Part shown: positions 34,155 through 42,629 of the stretch, piece by piece
Numbering within the stretch: the stretch's first letter is position 1
How the letters are laid out: each line of letters starts with the position of its first letter
Assembly (NCBI GenBank): GCA_039029395.1
Contig: JBCCGG010000021.1
Coordinates: forward strand, 1-64,000
Length of the DNA: 64,000 bases
From: JBCCGG01 sp039029395
Lineage (GTDB): Bacteria; Pseudomonadota; Alphaproteobacteria; Kiloniellales; JAKSDN01
Direction: 5' to 3'
Notes under the pieces: model-generated
Seen by the model: the letters and a program-made list of their open reading frames with translations, nothing else
The model's database searches: none
What the model was told of the DNA's origin: nothing
Made by a program: the position numbers and the translations under genes

Positions 34155-34179
34155 CAGTTTTATGACAGTTTTGTGACAG
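34155..34179 (-). promoter_or_regulatory. Pho-box-like PhoB site
   Basis: On the minus strand the sequence reads CTGTCAC-AAAA-CTGTCAT-AAAA-CTG, an 11-base-period direct repeat matching the Pho box consensus. It lies about 100 bases upstream of the DUF47 start. In Sinorhizobium PhoB represses the orfA-pit operon, so either repression or activation is possible here. Confidence 0.72.
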
Positions 34180-34422
34180 TCGCAAGTAGATCGTAACCGG
34201 ACGTTGCCAAGCAAATGTCGCAGGCGCTCTGCCTCTATTGTCCGCCTTCGCCATTGACATGCCCTGGCGAACGGTGCAGACACGGATCATTCTGGGCATC
34301 CAATTGGTATGAAATTGGTGTGGCAAACTTGCCACAGGGTTGAGCCGGCCAGTTACATGGGCCGCTCGTCGCGTTCATCAGTCTTGGTGCGTAAAGGCCA
34401 ACCGCTGTTTGGGGGACCCGCT
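34180..34422. other. Intergenic region before the aminotransferase gene
   Basis: No coding frame is supported. AT-richer stretches near 34300-34330 (CCAATTGGTATGAAATTGG) are partly palindromic and could belong to the promoter of the aminotransferase, but no clear -35/-10 pair was found. Confidence 0.4.
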
Positions 34423-35652
34423 ATGACGATCTTTCCGACCCTTGAAATTCCGCACACCCTTGCCGCCGGCCCCGGTCCGGGCAACACGGACCCCAGGGTG
34501 CTGGAGAGCTTCTACAAGGCCGGCGTGGCCGACCACATGCAAGCGGACGTGCTGCGCGGCATGGTCGAGGCCAAGGAGATGCTGCGCCAGGCTTTCGGCA
34601 CCAAGAACACCTATACCTACGGCGTTGGCGGCACCGGCTTCAGCGGGCTCGACTGCGCGCTCAGCGCCATTCTGCCCGGCGACAAAGTGGTCGCTTTCGT
34701 GAACGGCACCTTCAGCGGCATCGACGGCCTGACCATCCGCATGAAGGCCTCGACCCGCGAGGAGCTGGCGGCCAACCCGCTCAACCCGCAGCCGGCCAGC
34801 GTGACCATCGTCAACGTGCCCCACGGCAAGTCGGTCACCGGCGAGATCGTCGAGGCGGCGCTCGCCGAGCATAAGCCCATGTGGGCCTTCATGGCCCATT
34901 GGGAGACCGGCAGCGGGCGCATCAACGACCTGCAGGGCTTCAACGATGCCTGCCTGAAGCACGGCGCGCTCGGCATCGTCGACGCGGTGTCCAGCCTTGG
35001 GGTCGCGGACTTCGACATCGACGACTATACGGGCGTGGTCGCCTGGGCCTCGTGCCCGCAAAAAGGCGTGCTCAGCCTGCCGCTGACCTACGCGCCGGTC
35101 AGCTTCACCGACACCTACATCGAACTGGTCGCCAAGCGGGGCTGCTACACCTATGTGCACCACCCGATCCTCGAGGCGCGCCACTGGGGCATCGTCGACG
35201 GCAAGGACGTCGCCGCCGGCGGCTACCACCGGACTCATTCCGGCTACGCGGTGGCGGCCTTCCACGAGGCCTTGCGCATTCTGCTGACCCATGGCCGGGC
35301 CCGCAAAGCAGCGGACTACGCCTACTACGAACAAGCCCTGCGCCAGGCCGTGCAAGCCATGGGCTGCCATGTGACCTCGAACATGACCAGCCTGGTGGTG
35401 CTTAACCTGCCGGGCGACCTGGCGGGCCGGGAGAAGGACCTTGTGGTCGCCTGCCGGGCCGAGGGCTTCGCGATCTGGCCGACCTTGTCCGAGCCGGTCC
35501 AGGTGCGCATCGGCATTCTCAACCAGCTGACCCCGGAGGCGATCTCCGACATCGTCAGCCGATTCGCCGACGCCATGATCAAGATGGGCGCCGAGGTCGA
35601 CAAGGCCGCGGTCATGAAGGGGCTCGACTCCTACCTGGCGGTCGCCGCCTAG
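34423..35652 (+). CDS. Class V aminotransferase, alanine-glyoxylate aminotransferase-like
   Basis: A 409-residue PLP enzyme. The N-terminal AAGPGPGNTDPRVLESF, TYGVGGTGFSG, FVNGTFSGIDGL and HWETGSGRIND are class V features. The PLP lysine is in ASCPQKGVLS. The C-terminal SEPVQVRIGILNQLTPE closes the fold. It resembles alanine/serine-glyoxylate and related aminotransferases; the acceptor cannot be decided. GGGGGACC precedes the ATG. N-formylglutamate amidohydrolase follows at 68 bases. Confidence 0.86.
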   Translation: MTIFPTLEIPHTLAAGPGPGNTDPRVLESFYKAGVADHMQADVLRGMVEAKEMLRQAFGTKNTYTYGVGGTGFSGLDCALSAILPGDKVVAFVNGTFSGIDGLTIRMKASTREELAANPLNPQPASVTIVNVPHGKSVTGEIVEAALAEHKPMWAFMAHWETGSGRINDLQGFNDACLKHGALGIVDAVSSLGVADFDIDDYTGVVAWASCPQKGVLSLPLTYAPVSFTDTYIELVAKRGCYTYVHHPILEARHWGIVDGKDVAAGGYHRTHSGYAVAAFHEALRILLTHGRARKAADYAYYEQALRQAVQAMGCHVTSNMTSLVVLNLPGDLAGREKDLVVACRAEGFAIWPTLSEPVQVRIGILNQLTPEAISDIVSRFADAMIKMGAEVDKAAVMKGLDSYLAVAA

Positions 35653-35719
35653 ATTGCGCTTGATCGCAAGGGAGCCACGGCTAGGCTGGTCCGGAGCTTA
35701 AACTTCCGGGGGGACTGCC

Positions 35720-36502
35720 GTGGCGACCGAGCCCAACACCTTGCTTGCAGACGGCGAGCCGCCGGCCGCCGTGGTGACCCGGCCGAACGGCGGCTCGCGC
35801 TATTTCCTGACCTGCGATCATGCCGGCCGGCGCATCCCCCAGCGTCTCGGCACCCAGGGCCTCGAGGAACCGGACCTAAGCCGGCACATCGCCTGGGACA
35901 TCGGCGCCGCCTCTGTCGCCCGGCAGCTCTCGGACGCGCTCGACGCACCCCTGGTCGCCCAGACCTATTCACGCCTGGTGATCGACTGCAACCGCAGCCC
36001 GGCGCGCCACGATTCGATCGCCACGATCAGCGAGTCCACCGAGGTGCCCGGCAACAAGGGCATCAGCGCGGCCGAGGCGGCGGGCCGCCGGGACGAGATC
36101 TTCCAGCCCTATCACGACGCCATCGCAGGCGGCCTGGCGCCCCGCGAGGCAACCGAGCGACGGCCGATCTTGGTTTGCGTGCACTCCTTCACACCGGTCT
36201 ACAAGGGTGTCCAACGGCCCTTGCATATCGGGCTTCTCTATAACCGGGACGAACGCATGGCCCGGGTGCTGCACGACCTGATCGCCGCCGAGGACGAACT
36301 GGTGATCGGCCACAACGAGCCCTACGCGGTGAGCGACGAGAGCGACTATACCGTGCCGGTGCACGGCGAGCAGCGCGGCCTGGTGCACATCGAGGTGGAG
36401 ATCCGCCAGGATCTAGTCGCCGACGCCGCCGGCCAGCGCGCCTGGGCCGAGCGCATGACCCGCTGGCTGAAACAGGCCGAGCCGGTACTGGCGGCGCTTT
36501 AG
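35720..36502 (+). CDS. N-formylglutamate amidohydrolase family protein
   Basis: A 260-residue protein with a GTG start after GGGGGGACT. TCDHAGRRIPQ at the N-terminus, DIGAASVARQLSD, VIDCNRSPAR and HSFTPVYKG are the family motifs, which include zinc ligands. In histidine degradation it hydrolyses N-formylglutamate to glutamate and formate. No hut genes are nearby, and many family members act on other N-formyl or N-acyl substrates. It may share a transcript with the aminotransferase gene. Confidence 0.9.
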   Translation: MATEPNTLLADGEPPAAVVTRPNGGSRYFLTCDHAGRRIPQRLGTQGLEEPDLSRHIAWDIGAASVARQLSDALDAPLVAQTYSRLVIDCNRSPARHDSIATISESTEVPGNKGISAAEAAGRRDEIFQPYHDAIAGGLAPREATERRPILVCVHSFTPVYKGVQRPLHIGLLYNRDERMARVLHDLIAAEDELVIGHNEPYAVSDESDYTVPVHGEQRGLVHIEVEIRQDLVADAAGQRAWAERMTRWLKQAEPVLAAL

Positions 36503-36527
36503 GGAACATGAGTCCGGCATGGGTCGG

Positions 36528-36626
36528 CCCCCTCACCCTAACCCTCTCCCCCAAGGGGAGAGGGAACGGCGCTGCGGCCTGCCAACCGCGTCCCCTCTCC
36601 CACTGGGAGAGGGACAGGGTGAGGGC
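36528..36626. repeat. REP-like palindromic repeat
   Basis: Two hairpin-forming units lie back to back. CCCTCACCCTAACCCTCTCC pairs with GGGGAGAGGG, and CCCTCTCCCACTGGGAGAGG continues to AGGGTGAGGG. The outer CCCTCACCCT and AGGGTGAGGG arms also pair, making one large cruciform. Elements of this CCCTCACCCTAACCCTCTCCC type are common in proteobacterial intergenic DNA. It sits between convergent genes and may also end transcripts. Confidence 0.8.
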
Positions 36627-36641
36627 AAGCTGGCGGGGCGA

Positions 36642-37505
36642 TCAGTCGCTGCGGTAGCGCTCTTCTTCCCGGCGATAGTCCTCGAAGCCGGCCAGGCGGC
36701 ACAGCGTTTCGAAGTCGACCATGCGTTCGGCCGGGTCGCGGCCCGCGGCGAGCTCGGCCAAGGATTCGGTCATGGCCTTGATCGCCGCCGCCAGGCCGGT
36801 GAAGGGATAGACCGCGAGCTTGAATCCCAGCGCCTCTAGTTTGTTCGGCGCCAGGATCGGCGTGTGGCCCTGATGCAGCATGTTGGCCATCTGAGGGGCC
36901 GGCACCTCTTGGCAGATGCGCGCCAGCTCGGCCTCGTCCAAGGGCGCCTCGACGAAGATCAGCTCGGCGCCCAGCTCGGCGAAGGCCCGGGCGCGGGCCA
37001 GCGCCTCTTCCAGCCCCTCGGTGGCCCGTGCGTCGGTGCGCGCGATGATCGCGATGTCCGGGCCCTCCGCCCGAGCGTCGAGCGCCGCGCGCATACGGGC
37101 CAGAGCCTCTTCACGGCCGACCACCGCCTTGCCCGCGGTGTGGCCGCAGCGCTTGGGCGCCACCTGGTCCTCGATCATGACCGCGGCGAAGCCGGCCCGG
37201 GCATAGCCTTCAACCGTGCGCTTGACGTTTAGCGCGTTGCCGTAGCCGGTGTCGCCGTCGCCCAGCACTGGGATCTTGACTGCGGCGCAGATGTCGCGGC
37301 CCTGGGCGACCATTTCGCCGTAGGAGATCAGGCCCGTGTCGGGCAGGCCTAGGCGCACGGCAGACACCGCGAAGCCGCTCATGAAGGCGAGCGGAAAGCC
37401 GGCCTGCTCGATCAGCCGGGCGGAAAGCGCGTCGTAGCAGCCGCTGGTGACGCGCAGGCCCGGCTCGCTGAGCAGCAGGCGGAAGGTGTCGGCGGGCGTG
37501 GTCAT
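36642..37505 (-). CDS. Isocitrate lyase/PEP mutase superfamily enzyme
   Basis: A 287-residue TIM-barrel enzyme with GCYDALSARLIEQAGFPL, PVLGDGDTGYGNALNVKRTV (metal-binding Asp), IEDQVAPKRCGH (the KRCGH variant of the KKCGH signature) and IIARTDARA. These are shared by oxaloacetate decarboxylase, methylisocitrate lyase and carboxy-PEP mutases. The exact reaction is unclear. It is convergent with the N-formylglutamate amidohydrolase gene across the REP element. Confidence 0.9.
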   Translation of the reverse strand: MTTPADTFRLLLSEPGLRVTSGCYDALSARLIEQAGFPLAFMSGFAVSAVRLGLPDTGLISYGEMVAQGRDICAAVKIPVLGDGDTGYGNALNVKRTVEGYARAGFAAVMIEDQVAPKRCGHTAGKAVVGREEALARMRAALDARAEGPDIAIIARTDARATEGLEEALARARAFAELGAELIFVEAPLDEAELARICQEVPAPQMANMLHQGHTPILAPNKLEALGFKLAVYPFTGLAAAIKAMTESLAELAAGRDPAERMVDFETLCRLAGFEDYRREEERYRSD

Positions 37506-37605
37506 GGCGGGCTCCTTATAGCAGGCTTCGCCGGCAAAGGGAGCCAGGGACGAGGAGGCCTGCTATCCTCACACATAACTGAAGCGCGCGAGGGAGGGTG
37601 TTGAA

Positions 37606-38244
37606 TTGAGCAAGAAACCGGCAGAGATCCCGGCCCTCTCCGCGGCCTATGTCGCCGGCGGCCGCAACGCTCTGGCAAGCCATTACGACGACTGGGCCGC
37701 GACCTACGATCAGGACAACGCGGCCGGCGGCTTTCGCCTGCCGATCTTGGCCGCCGCGCTATTGGCCCGCTACGTGCCGGTTGATGACCGGCCGATCCTC
37801 GATGCCGGCTGCGGCACCGGCCTGGCCGGGGACAACTTGGCCATTCTGGGCTATCGGAATCTGGTGGGTATAGACCTCTCGCCGGCCATGCTCGCCCAGG
37901 CCGCGAAGCTCGGCCTCTACGGCCGGCTCGCGGTCATGGCGCTCGGCGAGCCGCTCGCTTTTCCCGACGAGACCTTCGGCGCGGTCATCGCGACCGGCGT
38001 CTTCACCGAAGGCCACGCGCCCCATGCCAGCTTCGACGAGCTGATCCGGGTCACCGCCAAGGGCGGATATCTGGTGTTCAACGTGCGCGAGGAGGTCTAC
38101 GAGGAGCAGGGCTTCCGGCAGCGGCAGGAGGCCATGGAGGCGGAAGGCCGCTGGCGGCTGCGCGAGCGAAGCGACCGCTTTCGCCCCTTCACGGTCGCCG
38201 AGACGCACTTGGTGGCCCGGCTGTTTGCCTACGAGGTGCTGTGA
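37606..38244 (+). CDS. Class I SAM-dependent methyltransferase
   Basis: A 212-residue protein starting with TTG after GGGAGGG. The Rossmann methyltransferase motif I is ILDAGCGTGLAGDNL (about residues 66-80). The acidic motif II is NLVGIDLSPAMLAQA. Later segments (VIATGVFTEGHAP, DELIRVTAKGGYLVFNVR) complete the fold. The substrate is unknown. The gene is divergent from the PEP-mutase-family gene by 100 bases. Confidence 0.9.
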   Translation: MSKKPAEIPALSAAYVAGGRNALASHYDDWAATYDQDNAAGGFRLPILAAALLARYVPVDDRPILDAGCGTGLAGDNLAILGYRNLVGIDLSPAMLAQAAKLGLYGRLAVMALGEPLAFPDETFGAVIATGVFTEGHAPHASFDELIRVTAKGGYLVFNVREEVYEEQGFRQRQEAMEAEGRWRLRERSDRFRPFTVAETHLVARLFAYEVL

Positions 38245-38593
38245 GGGGCCGTGGCCTTCCGTGAAAAGGTCCGTGGCGACTCGGCGCGCGCTTCTCGTGG
38301 CAATTAGGATTTGGATCGGATTGTGATAAAGTAGAGGAGGGCCACTGGGGCAACGCAAGAACCGTTGGCTATAGCCGTCGGAGTCAAGGTTGGTAACTCT
38401 TGGTGTTCGATCTGTTGCTTCACTCGCTCCCTCGCGGGCAAATGACCGCCGTTACCCCCAACGGGCCCCACACGTGAGACCCGCCGATCGCCGGACCGAG
38501 AAGGACTCGTCCAACTCGAGCTTAAGCTACTTCGGTTCAGAGAAGACCGAACCGAACCGCCATCACCTGAGCACCGTGAAAGGTGGATAGACG
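38245..38593. other. Long intergenic region upstream of the cNMP-HlyD gene
   Basis: About 350 bases with GC falling toward the downstream gene. It contains short palindromic bits, such as GGTTCGGTTC-type repeats at 38533-38565, but no supported ORF, promoter or RNA. Confidence 0.4.
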
Positions 38594-40528
38594 ATGGTTG
38601 GGGAAATCGCTGGCTATGTAGCGTCAATACTCGTTTTCACGACCTTCTACATGAAAACGATGACGCCGCTTCGCGTCGTCGCCATCACGAGCAACGTAGC
38701 CTTCATTGCCTATGGCTACATTGAGGGTCTGCTTCCGATTCTCGTCCTGCACCTGTGCCTGCTTCCCCTCAACTTGGTGCGGCTTCGCCAATACAGCCAG
38801 CTCATGGCAAAGACCCGCGAATCCGGCCATGGAGAGTTCTCCTTTGAATCGCTGGTTCCGTTTATGACTCCCCAGAAGTTCAAGGCCGGTGAGGTCGTGT
38901 TCCACAAGGGCGACCCATCCAATGAGATGTACTATGTCTGCGAAGGAGAGATCCGGCTCCCCGAGCTCGACAAGACGATCGGCGAGCGCGAAACACTCGG
39001 AGAGATCGGCCTTTTCTCACCTGACAAGACGCGCACGGTCACGGCCCAATGCGAGACTGACAGCCTGTTGCTGCGCATTTCGGAGGAGAGGTTTCTCCAG
39101 CTCTACAATCAGAACCCCCGCTTCGGGTTTCAGATTGTACGCGTCATCACAAGCAGGTTGATCGAAAACTATCAGCGCTTGGCCCAGGCGGGCGGATTGG
39201 CGAGAGAGTCTGCAGAACCGAAGATCCAGGTCGCTCAGATGACAAGCCAGATCGATAAACTCGACGAGACAAGAAAAACCCCAGACTCAAAAGGCAAACG
39301 CCGGTGGGCGAGCAACCCGACCTATCGTGTTCTCGTGCCGACGGCCTGTTTCGTGCTTGTCTTCGCGATCTTTTTCTTGAGCTGGACAGCGACGCCCTAT
39401 GTGCATTCGCTGCTGGTGAGAGACGCCGCCGTGACCACATGGTCCAACGTGGCCACCGCACCGATCGACGGAACGATCACCTTCTCCGATCTGCTCGTGC
39501 AGGAAACCGTGGCACCGGACGGCGTGGTGGCGACCGTCCAGAACGAACATCTATCCCGACGGGACTATGACGAAGCCGTCATAAGAGTGAACTTCGCCAG
39601 ACTCCGGATTGGCGAGCTAGAGAACTTCCTCGAAGAGATCAGATCGCTCGATGAGGAACGGGGCCTTGCCAAGTCGCAATACGCCGATAGCTTCCGCGCC
39701 CAATTGGACACCAGAGTCACAAATCTGGAGAGCGAGATCGCGACACTCGAAGAAGAGCTTGGTTTGATTCGCAAGATCGCCTCACGAAAAGGACAACTGG
39801 CAGACAAGGGAACCCTATCCGAAAACGAGGCTGATGAAGCACGACTACGCGTCTCGGATCTAGAGGTCGAGCTGTCCCAACTGAAATCGGACTTGAGTCA
39901 CGCCCGTGTGCGACAGGAGGCGGCCAAGGGAAGCGTTTTTCTTACAGGGGATGGAACTGATCCCGATTGGGTCTTCGACTCTCGCATAGACCTGAAGATG
40001 CAAAAGAATCAAGCGCGCTTGGAATTGAGAAAGGCGCAAGCGGAGCTCGAGGTTGCCGAATCCGCCCTCGTGGCAGCCGAGGAAGACTTTCGGCGGTTGA
40101 GCAAGGGGCCGGTTGCCGTGCCGCCCGGCAGCGTCCTTTGGAGCCGGCAGGTCGCGTCGGGCTCTACAGTGCGCGCAGGCGACCCGGTTGCGGAGTGGCT
40201 GAACTGCTCGATCATACTTGTCGACGTGCCCTTGGCCGATATCGAAGTGCCGCTGATAAACGTTGGCATGGAGGCAAAGGTGCTCCTTGACGGTGAAACG
40301 ACCGCCAGAGAGGGGCGGGTCTTGCTGACCCGCGGTTCGGCATCCACCCTAGGGAGGACGGATTTGGTCGCGGTCGCCAGTGGGCGCGACGCTGACGCCG
40401 CTCAAGTTCTCGTCGACATCTCTCCAGAGCGCAATGAGTTTGGGGCCTGTCCCGTGGGTCGATCGGCCTTCGTGGATTTTCCGAGCATCGGACTGCTCGA
40501 AGTGCTTTCCGCTTGGCTCCGCCTCTAG
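38594..40528 (+). CDS. Membrane protein with cyclic-nucleotide-binding domain fused to HlyD-like adaptor
   Basis: A 644-residue protein with an unusual domain order. Residues 1-65 are a YgjV-like hydrophobic segment (YMKTMTPLRVVAITSNVAFI). Residues about 85-205 are a cNMP-binding domain (FKAGEVVFHKGDPSNEMYYV, TLGEIGLFSPDKTRTVTAQ). A membrane helix follows near residues 245-263. The rest is HlyD-like: PIDGTITFSDLLVQETVAPD, a long coiled coil (about residues 330-500) and a C-terminal beta-barrel. It probably senses a nucleotide in the cytoplasm and acts through the periplasmic adaptor. No ABC exporter, outer-membrane channel or glycosyltransferase is adjacent. The codon usage is less GC-rich than neighbours. 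Confidence 0.82.
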   Translation: MVGEIAGYVASILVFTTFYMKTMTPLRVVAITSNVAFIAYGYIEGLLPILVLHLCLLPLNLVRLRQYSQLMAKTRESGHGEFSFESLVPFMTPQKFKAGEVVFHKGDPSNEMYYVCEGEIRLPELDKTIGERETLGEIGLFSPDKTRTVTAQCETDSLLLRISEERFLQLYNQNPRFGFQIVRVITSRLIENYQRLAQAGGLARESAEPKIQVAQMTSQIDKLDETRKTPDSKGKRRWASNPTYRVLVPTACFVLVFAIFFLSWTATPYVHSLLVRDAAVTTWSNVATAPIDGTITFSDLLVQETVAPDGVVATVQNEHLSRRDYDEAVIRVNFARLRIGELENFLEEIRSLDEERGLAKSQYADSFRAQLDTRVTNLESEIATLEEELGLIRKIASRKGQLADKGTLSENEADEARLRVSDLEVELSQLKSDLSHARVRQEAAKGSVFLTGDGTDPDWVFDSRIDLKMQKNQARLELRKAQAELEVAESALVAAEEDFRRLSKGPVAVPPGSVLWSRQVASGSTVRAGDPVAEWLNCSIILVDVPLADIEVPLINVGMEAKVLLDGETTAREGRVLLTRGSASTLGRTDLVAVASGRDADAAQVLVDISPERNEFGACPVGRSAFVDFPSIGLLEVLSAWLRL

Positions 40529-40645
40529 CCGCGCACAGCGTTGGCGCTTGGCTGCCCCTGGTTTGACGGAGCCAAGGTCGAACCCACGAGCCCCAGTACT
40601 GAGTTCACGCCAGTTGACCCGTCTGGCGGTCGCGGCGCGGCTCCC

Positions 40646-41221
40646 TCACCCGCCGCTCAGCGCCTGGTCGATCAGCGCGCCTGCCGCGGCCTTGGCGACC
40701 CGGGCGGCACGGCCTGGCTCCTGGGAAACCTGGGCCGTGACGATCGCGCCCTCTAACAAGAGCGCCAGCTCTTCGGCGAGCGCCGCCGGCTCTGGAGCGC
40801 CGGCATCCCGGCAGAGGCCCTCCAGGTAGCCGCGCATCATTGCCTTGAAGTCCTGGCAAGCCCGGCGGATCGGCGTTTCGACCGCCGAGTACTCGCCGAT
40901 CGCGTTGATGAACATGCAGCCGTAAAAGCGGTCGTTGCGAAACCAGGCCTCGGCCACGTCGAAGACCGCGATGAGGCGCGCCCGGGGGCTCGCGGCCGCT
41001 GCTTCCACCTGGCGCATGAAGCCGTTGCGGAACTGGCCGTCGTGTTTCTTGAGGGCGGCCAGGATCAGCTCCTCCTTGGAGCGGAAGTGGCGGTAGAGGG
41101 TCTTCTTCGAGACTCCGGCCCGGGCCAGCACCGTGTCGATTCCGGTTGCGTGATAGCCGTGCTCGGCGAACAGCTCGATCGCCGTGTCGATCAGGTGGTC
41201 GCGCCTATGAGATGCCGCCAT
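40646..41221 (-). CDS. TetR family regulator
   Basis: A 191-residue regulator with the TetR HTH (ELFAEHGYHATGIDTVLARA then GVSKKTLYRHFRSKEELILA). The ligand domain includes FDVAEAWFRNDRFYGCMFIN, as in the subgroup with a C-terminal TetR_C_33-like fold. It is divergent from the AhpD-YHS-P460 operon. Three palindromes with core ACAGATCTGT lie in the intergenic DNA, including one over its own promoter, so autoregulation is likely. The Cys in YGCMFIN could be a redox sensor, which is only a guess. Confidence 0.92.
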   Translation of the reverse strand: MAASHRRDHLIDTAIELFAEHGYHATGIDTVLARAGVSKKTLYRHFRSKEELILAALKKHDGQFRNGFMRQVEAAAASPRARLIAVFDVAEAWFRNDRFYGCMFINAIGEYSAVETPIRRACQDFKAMMRGYLEGLCRDAGAPEPAALAEELALLLEGAIVTAQVSQEPGRAARVAKAAAGALIDQALSGG

Positions 41222-41232
41222 TGGAGATACTC

Positions 41233-41255
41233 ATTATAGATACAAATCTGTTTCT
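41233..41255 (-). promoter_or_regulatory. TetR gene promoter with operator
   Basis: On the minus strand a perfect TATAAT (41238-41233) lies directly after the operator AGATACAAATCTGTTTCT (41238-41255, written on plus strand). The operator fills the -10/-35 spacer. Binding would repress the regulator's own gene. Confidence 0.65.
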
Positions 41256-41364
41256 CAAATGTAGCTATCTGTCAGGGTAATACAATAAGCACCGCATCGG
41301 CAAGCCGTCCATAGTCCCCAAAAGAACTCGCAATTTCGTGATCGATAGGGGCGCTGACGGCTGT

Positions 41365-41393
41365 TGAAACGGGGAACAGGTCTGTCTATTTCT
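41365..41393 (+). promoter_or_regulatory. Promoter of the AhpD-YHS-P460 operon with operator
   Basis: TTGAAA (41365-41370) and TATTTC (41388-41393) are 17 bases apart. The spacer holds ACAGGTCTGT (41378-41387), the same core as the other two sites. This is a clear sigma70-like promoter under probable TetR control. Confidence 0.7.
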
Positions 41394-41403
41394 CATCGGG
41401 TAA

Positions 41404-41421
41404 GGAGACAGATCTGTCTCC
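41404..41421. promoter_or_regulatory. TetR-type operator, perfect 18-bp palindrome
   Basis: GGAGACAGATCTGTCTCC reads the same on both strands. It sits just past the predicted start of transcription of the AhpD-YHS-P460 operon, 33 bases before the first ATG. Confidence 0.85.
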
Positions 41422-41454
41422 CTCCTAACTCTCATCACGCGAAAGGAGCGTTTC

Positions 41455-42009
41455 ATGCCTCGTATCCAGCCCGTCGATCCGGCGACCGCCAGCGGACCCG
41501 CCAAGGAGCTCTTGGACGGCGTCAAGGCCGGTCTCGGCGTCGTGCCAAACATCTTCGCCACCTTCGTCCAATCGCCCAAGGTGCTCGAGGGCTTCCTGGC
41601 GCTCAACGGCGCGCTTGGTCAAGGCCTCCTGTCGGCCCAGCTGCGCGAGCAGATCGCCGTTGCGGTGGCCGGCCAGAGCGGTTGCGACTACTGCGCCTCG
41701 GCTCACACCGCGCTCGGCAAGGGCGCCGGCCTGGACGCCGCGGAGCTCGCCCGCAACCTGCGCGGCCAGTCCGACGACGCCAAGCCCCAGGCGGCGATCG
41801 CCTTCGCCCGCAAGGTGGTCGAGCAGCGCGGCCAGATCGCCGACAGCGACGTCGCGGCCCTGCGCGCGGCCGGCTTCTCCGATGGCGAGATCGTCGAGAT
41901 CGTGACCCACGTCGGCGTCAACCTCTTCACCAACTACTTCAACCACATCGTCGGCACCGAGATCGACTTCCCCCTGATCTCGACCGGCGGCGCTGCCCAA
42001 GCCGCCTAA
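41455..42009 (+). CDS. AhpD-like peroxidase-related protein (carboxymuconolactone decarboxylase fold)
   Basis: A 184-residue protein with the CMD/AhpD core and the redox motif CDYCASAH (CxxC-x3-H type) in GQSGCDYCASAHTALGKGAG. Conserved VVPNIFATFVQSPKVLEGFL precedes it. AhpD-like proteins use this dithiol to reduce peroxide-related substrates. It is the first gene of the TetR-controlled operon, 40 bases ahead of the YHS gene. The GAAAGGAG ribosome site is strong. Confidence 0.92.
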   Translation: MPRIQPVDPATASGPAKELLDGVKAGLGVVPNIFATFVQSPKVLEGFLALNGALGQGLLSAQLREQIAVAVAGQSGCDYCASAHTALGKGAGLDAAELARNLRGQSDDAKPQAAIAFARKVVEQRGQIADSDVAALRAAGFSDGEIVEIVTHVGVNLFTNYFNHIVGTEIDFPLISTGGAAQAA

Positions 42010-42049
42010 GGCGCGGGCTCAAACTCCCTCAAGAAAGGATCTATGACCC

Positions 42050-42544
42050 ATGAAACTCCTTAGAACTCTCCTCGTCGGCCTGGCCATGGCCGGCGCCCTG
42101 TTCGGCGCGGCGGTCCCGGCTAGCGCCGGGCCCGACGTCAACGTCTCGAGCGGCCTGACCGCCAAGGGCCCGGGCCTAGCGGTCCATGGCTACGACGTGG
42201 TCGCCTACTTCACCGATGGCCAACCGACGGTCGGTCGCGCCAAGTTCTCGACTGTCCACAATGACGCGACCTATCGCTTCGCGAGCCGCGCCAACCTGGA
42301 GGCCTTCGAGGACAACCCCGAGGCCTATCTGCCCCAGTACGGCGGCTTCTGCGCCTACGGCGTCGCGGTCGGCGCCAAGTTCGACGGCGACCCCCAGCTG
42401 TGGGAGATCGTCGACGGCAAGCTCTACCTGAACCTCAACGAGGAGATTCAGGCGATCTGGGAGAAGGACGTCCCCGGCTACGTCGAGGACGCCAACGACC
42501 ACTGGAAGAACATTGCCGACAAGACTCCCGAAGAGCTGAGCTGA
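42050..42544 (+). CDS. YHS-domain secreted protein
   Basis: A 164-residue protein. Residues 1-26 are a signal peptide (LRTLLVGLAMAGALFGAAVPASA). The YHS-like domain follows: LAVHGYDVVAYFTDGQPTVG, ATYRFASRANLEAFEDNPEA and YLPQYGGFCAYGVAVG. YHS domains are thought to bind metal. It is in the same operon as AhpD-like and P460 genes, which suggests a periplasmic redox or metal-handling role. Confidence 0.9.
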   Translation: MKLLRTLLVGLAMAGALFGAAVPASAGPDVNVSSGLTAKGPGLAVHGYDVVAYFTDGQPTVGRAKFSTVHNDATYRFASRANLEAFEDNPEAYLPQYGGFCAYGVAVGAKFDGDPQLWEIVDGKLYLNLNEEIQAIWEKDVPGYVEDANDHWKNIADKTPEELS

Positions 42545-42565
42545 TCAGCCGTTTGTGAGCGAGAG

Positions 42566-42590
42566 CGGCGGGCCTACGGTCCGCCGTTTT
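42566..42590 (+). terminator. Hairpin with T-run between YHS and P460 genes
   Basis: CGGCGGGCC-TAC-GGTCCGCCG (one G:T pair) is followed by TTTT. It looks like a Rho-independent terminator or attenuator, 22 bases after the YHS stop and before the P460 gene. If it is leaky, P460 would be expressed less than the first two genes. Confidence 0.72.
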
Positions 42591-42629
42591 CGCGTCGCTA
42601 CCCCGCTTCAAACAGATAAGGACTCCATC

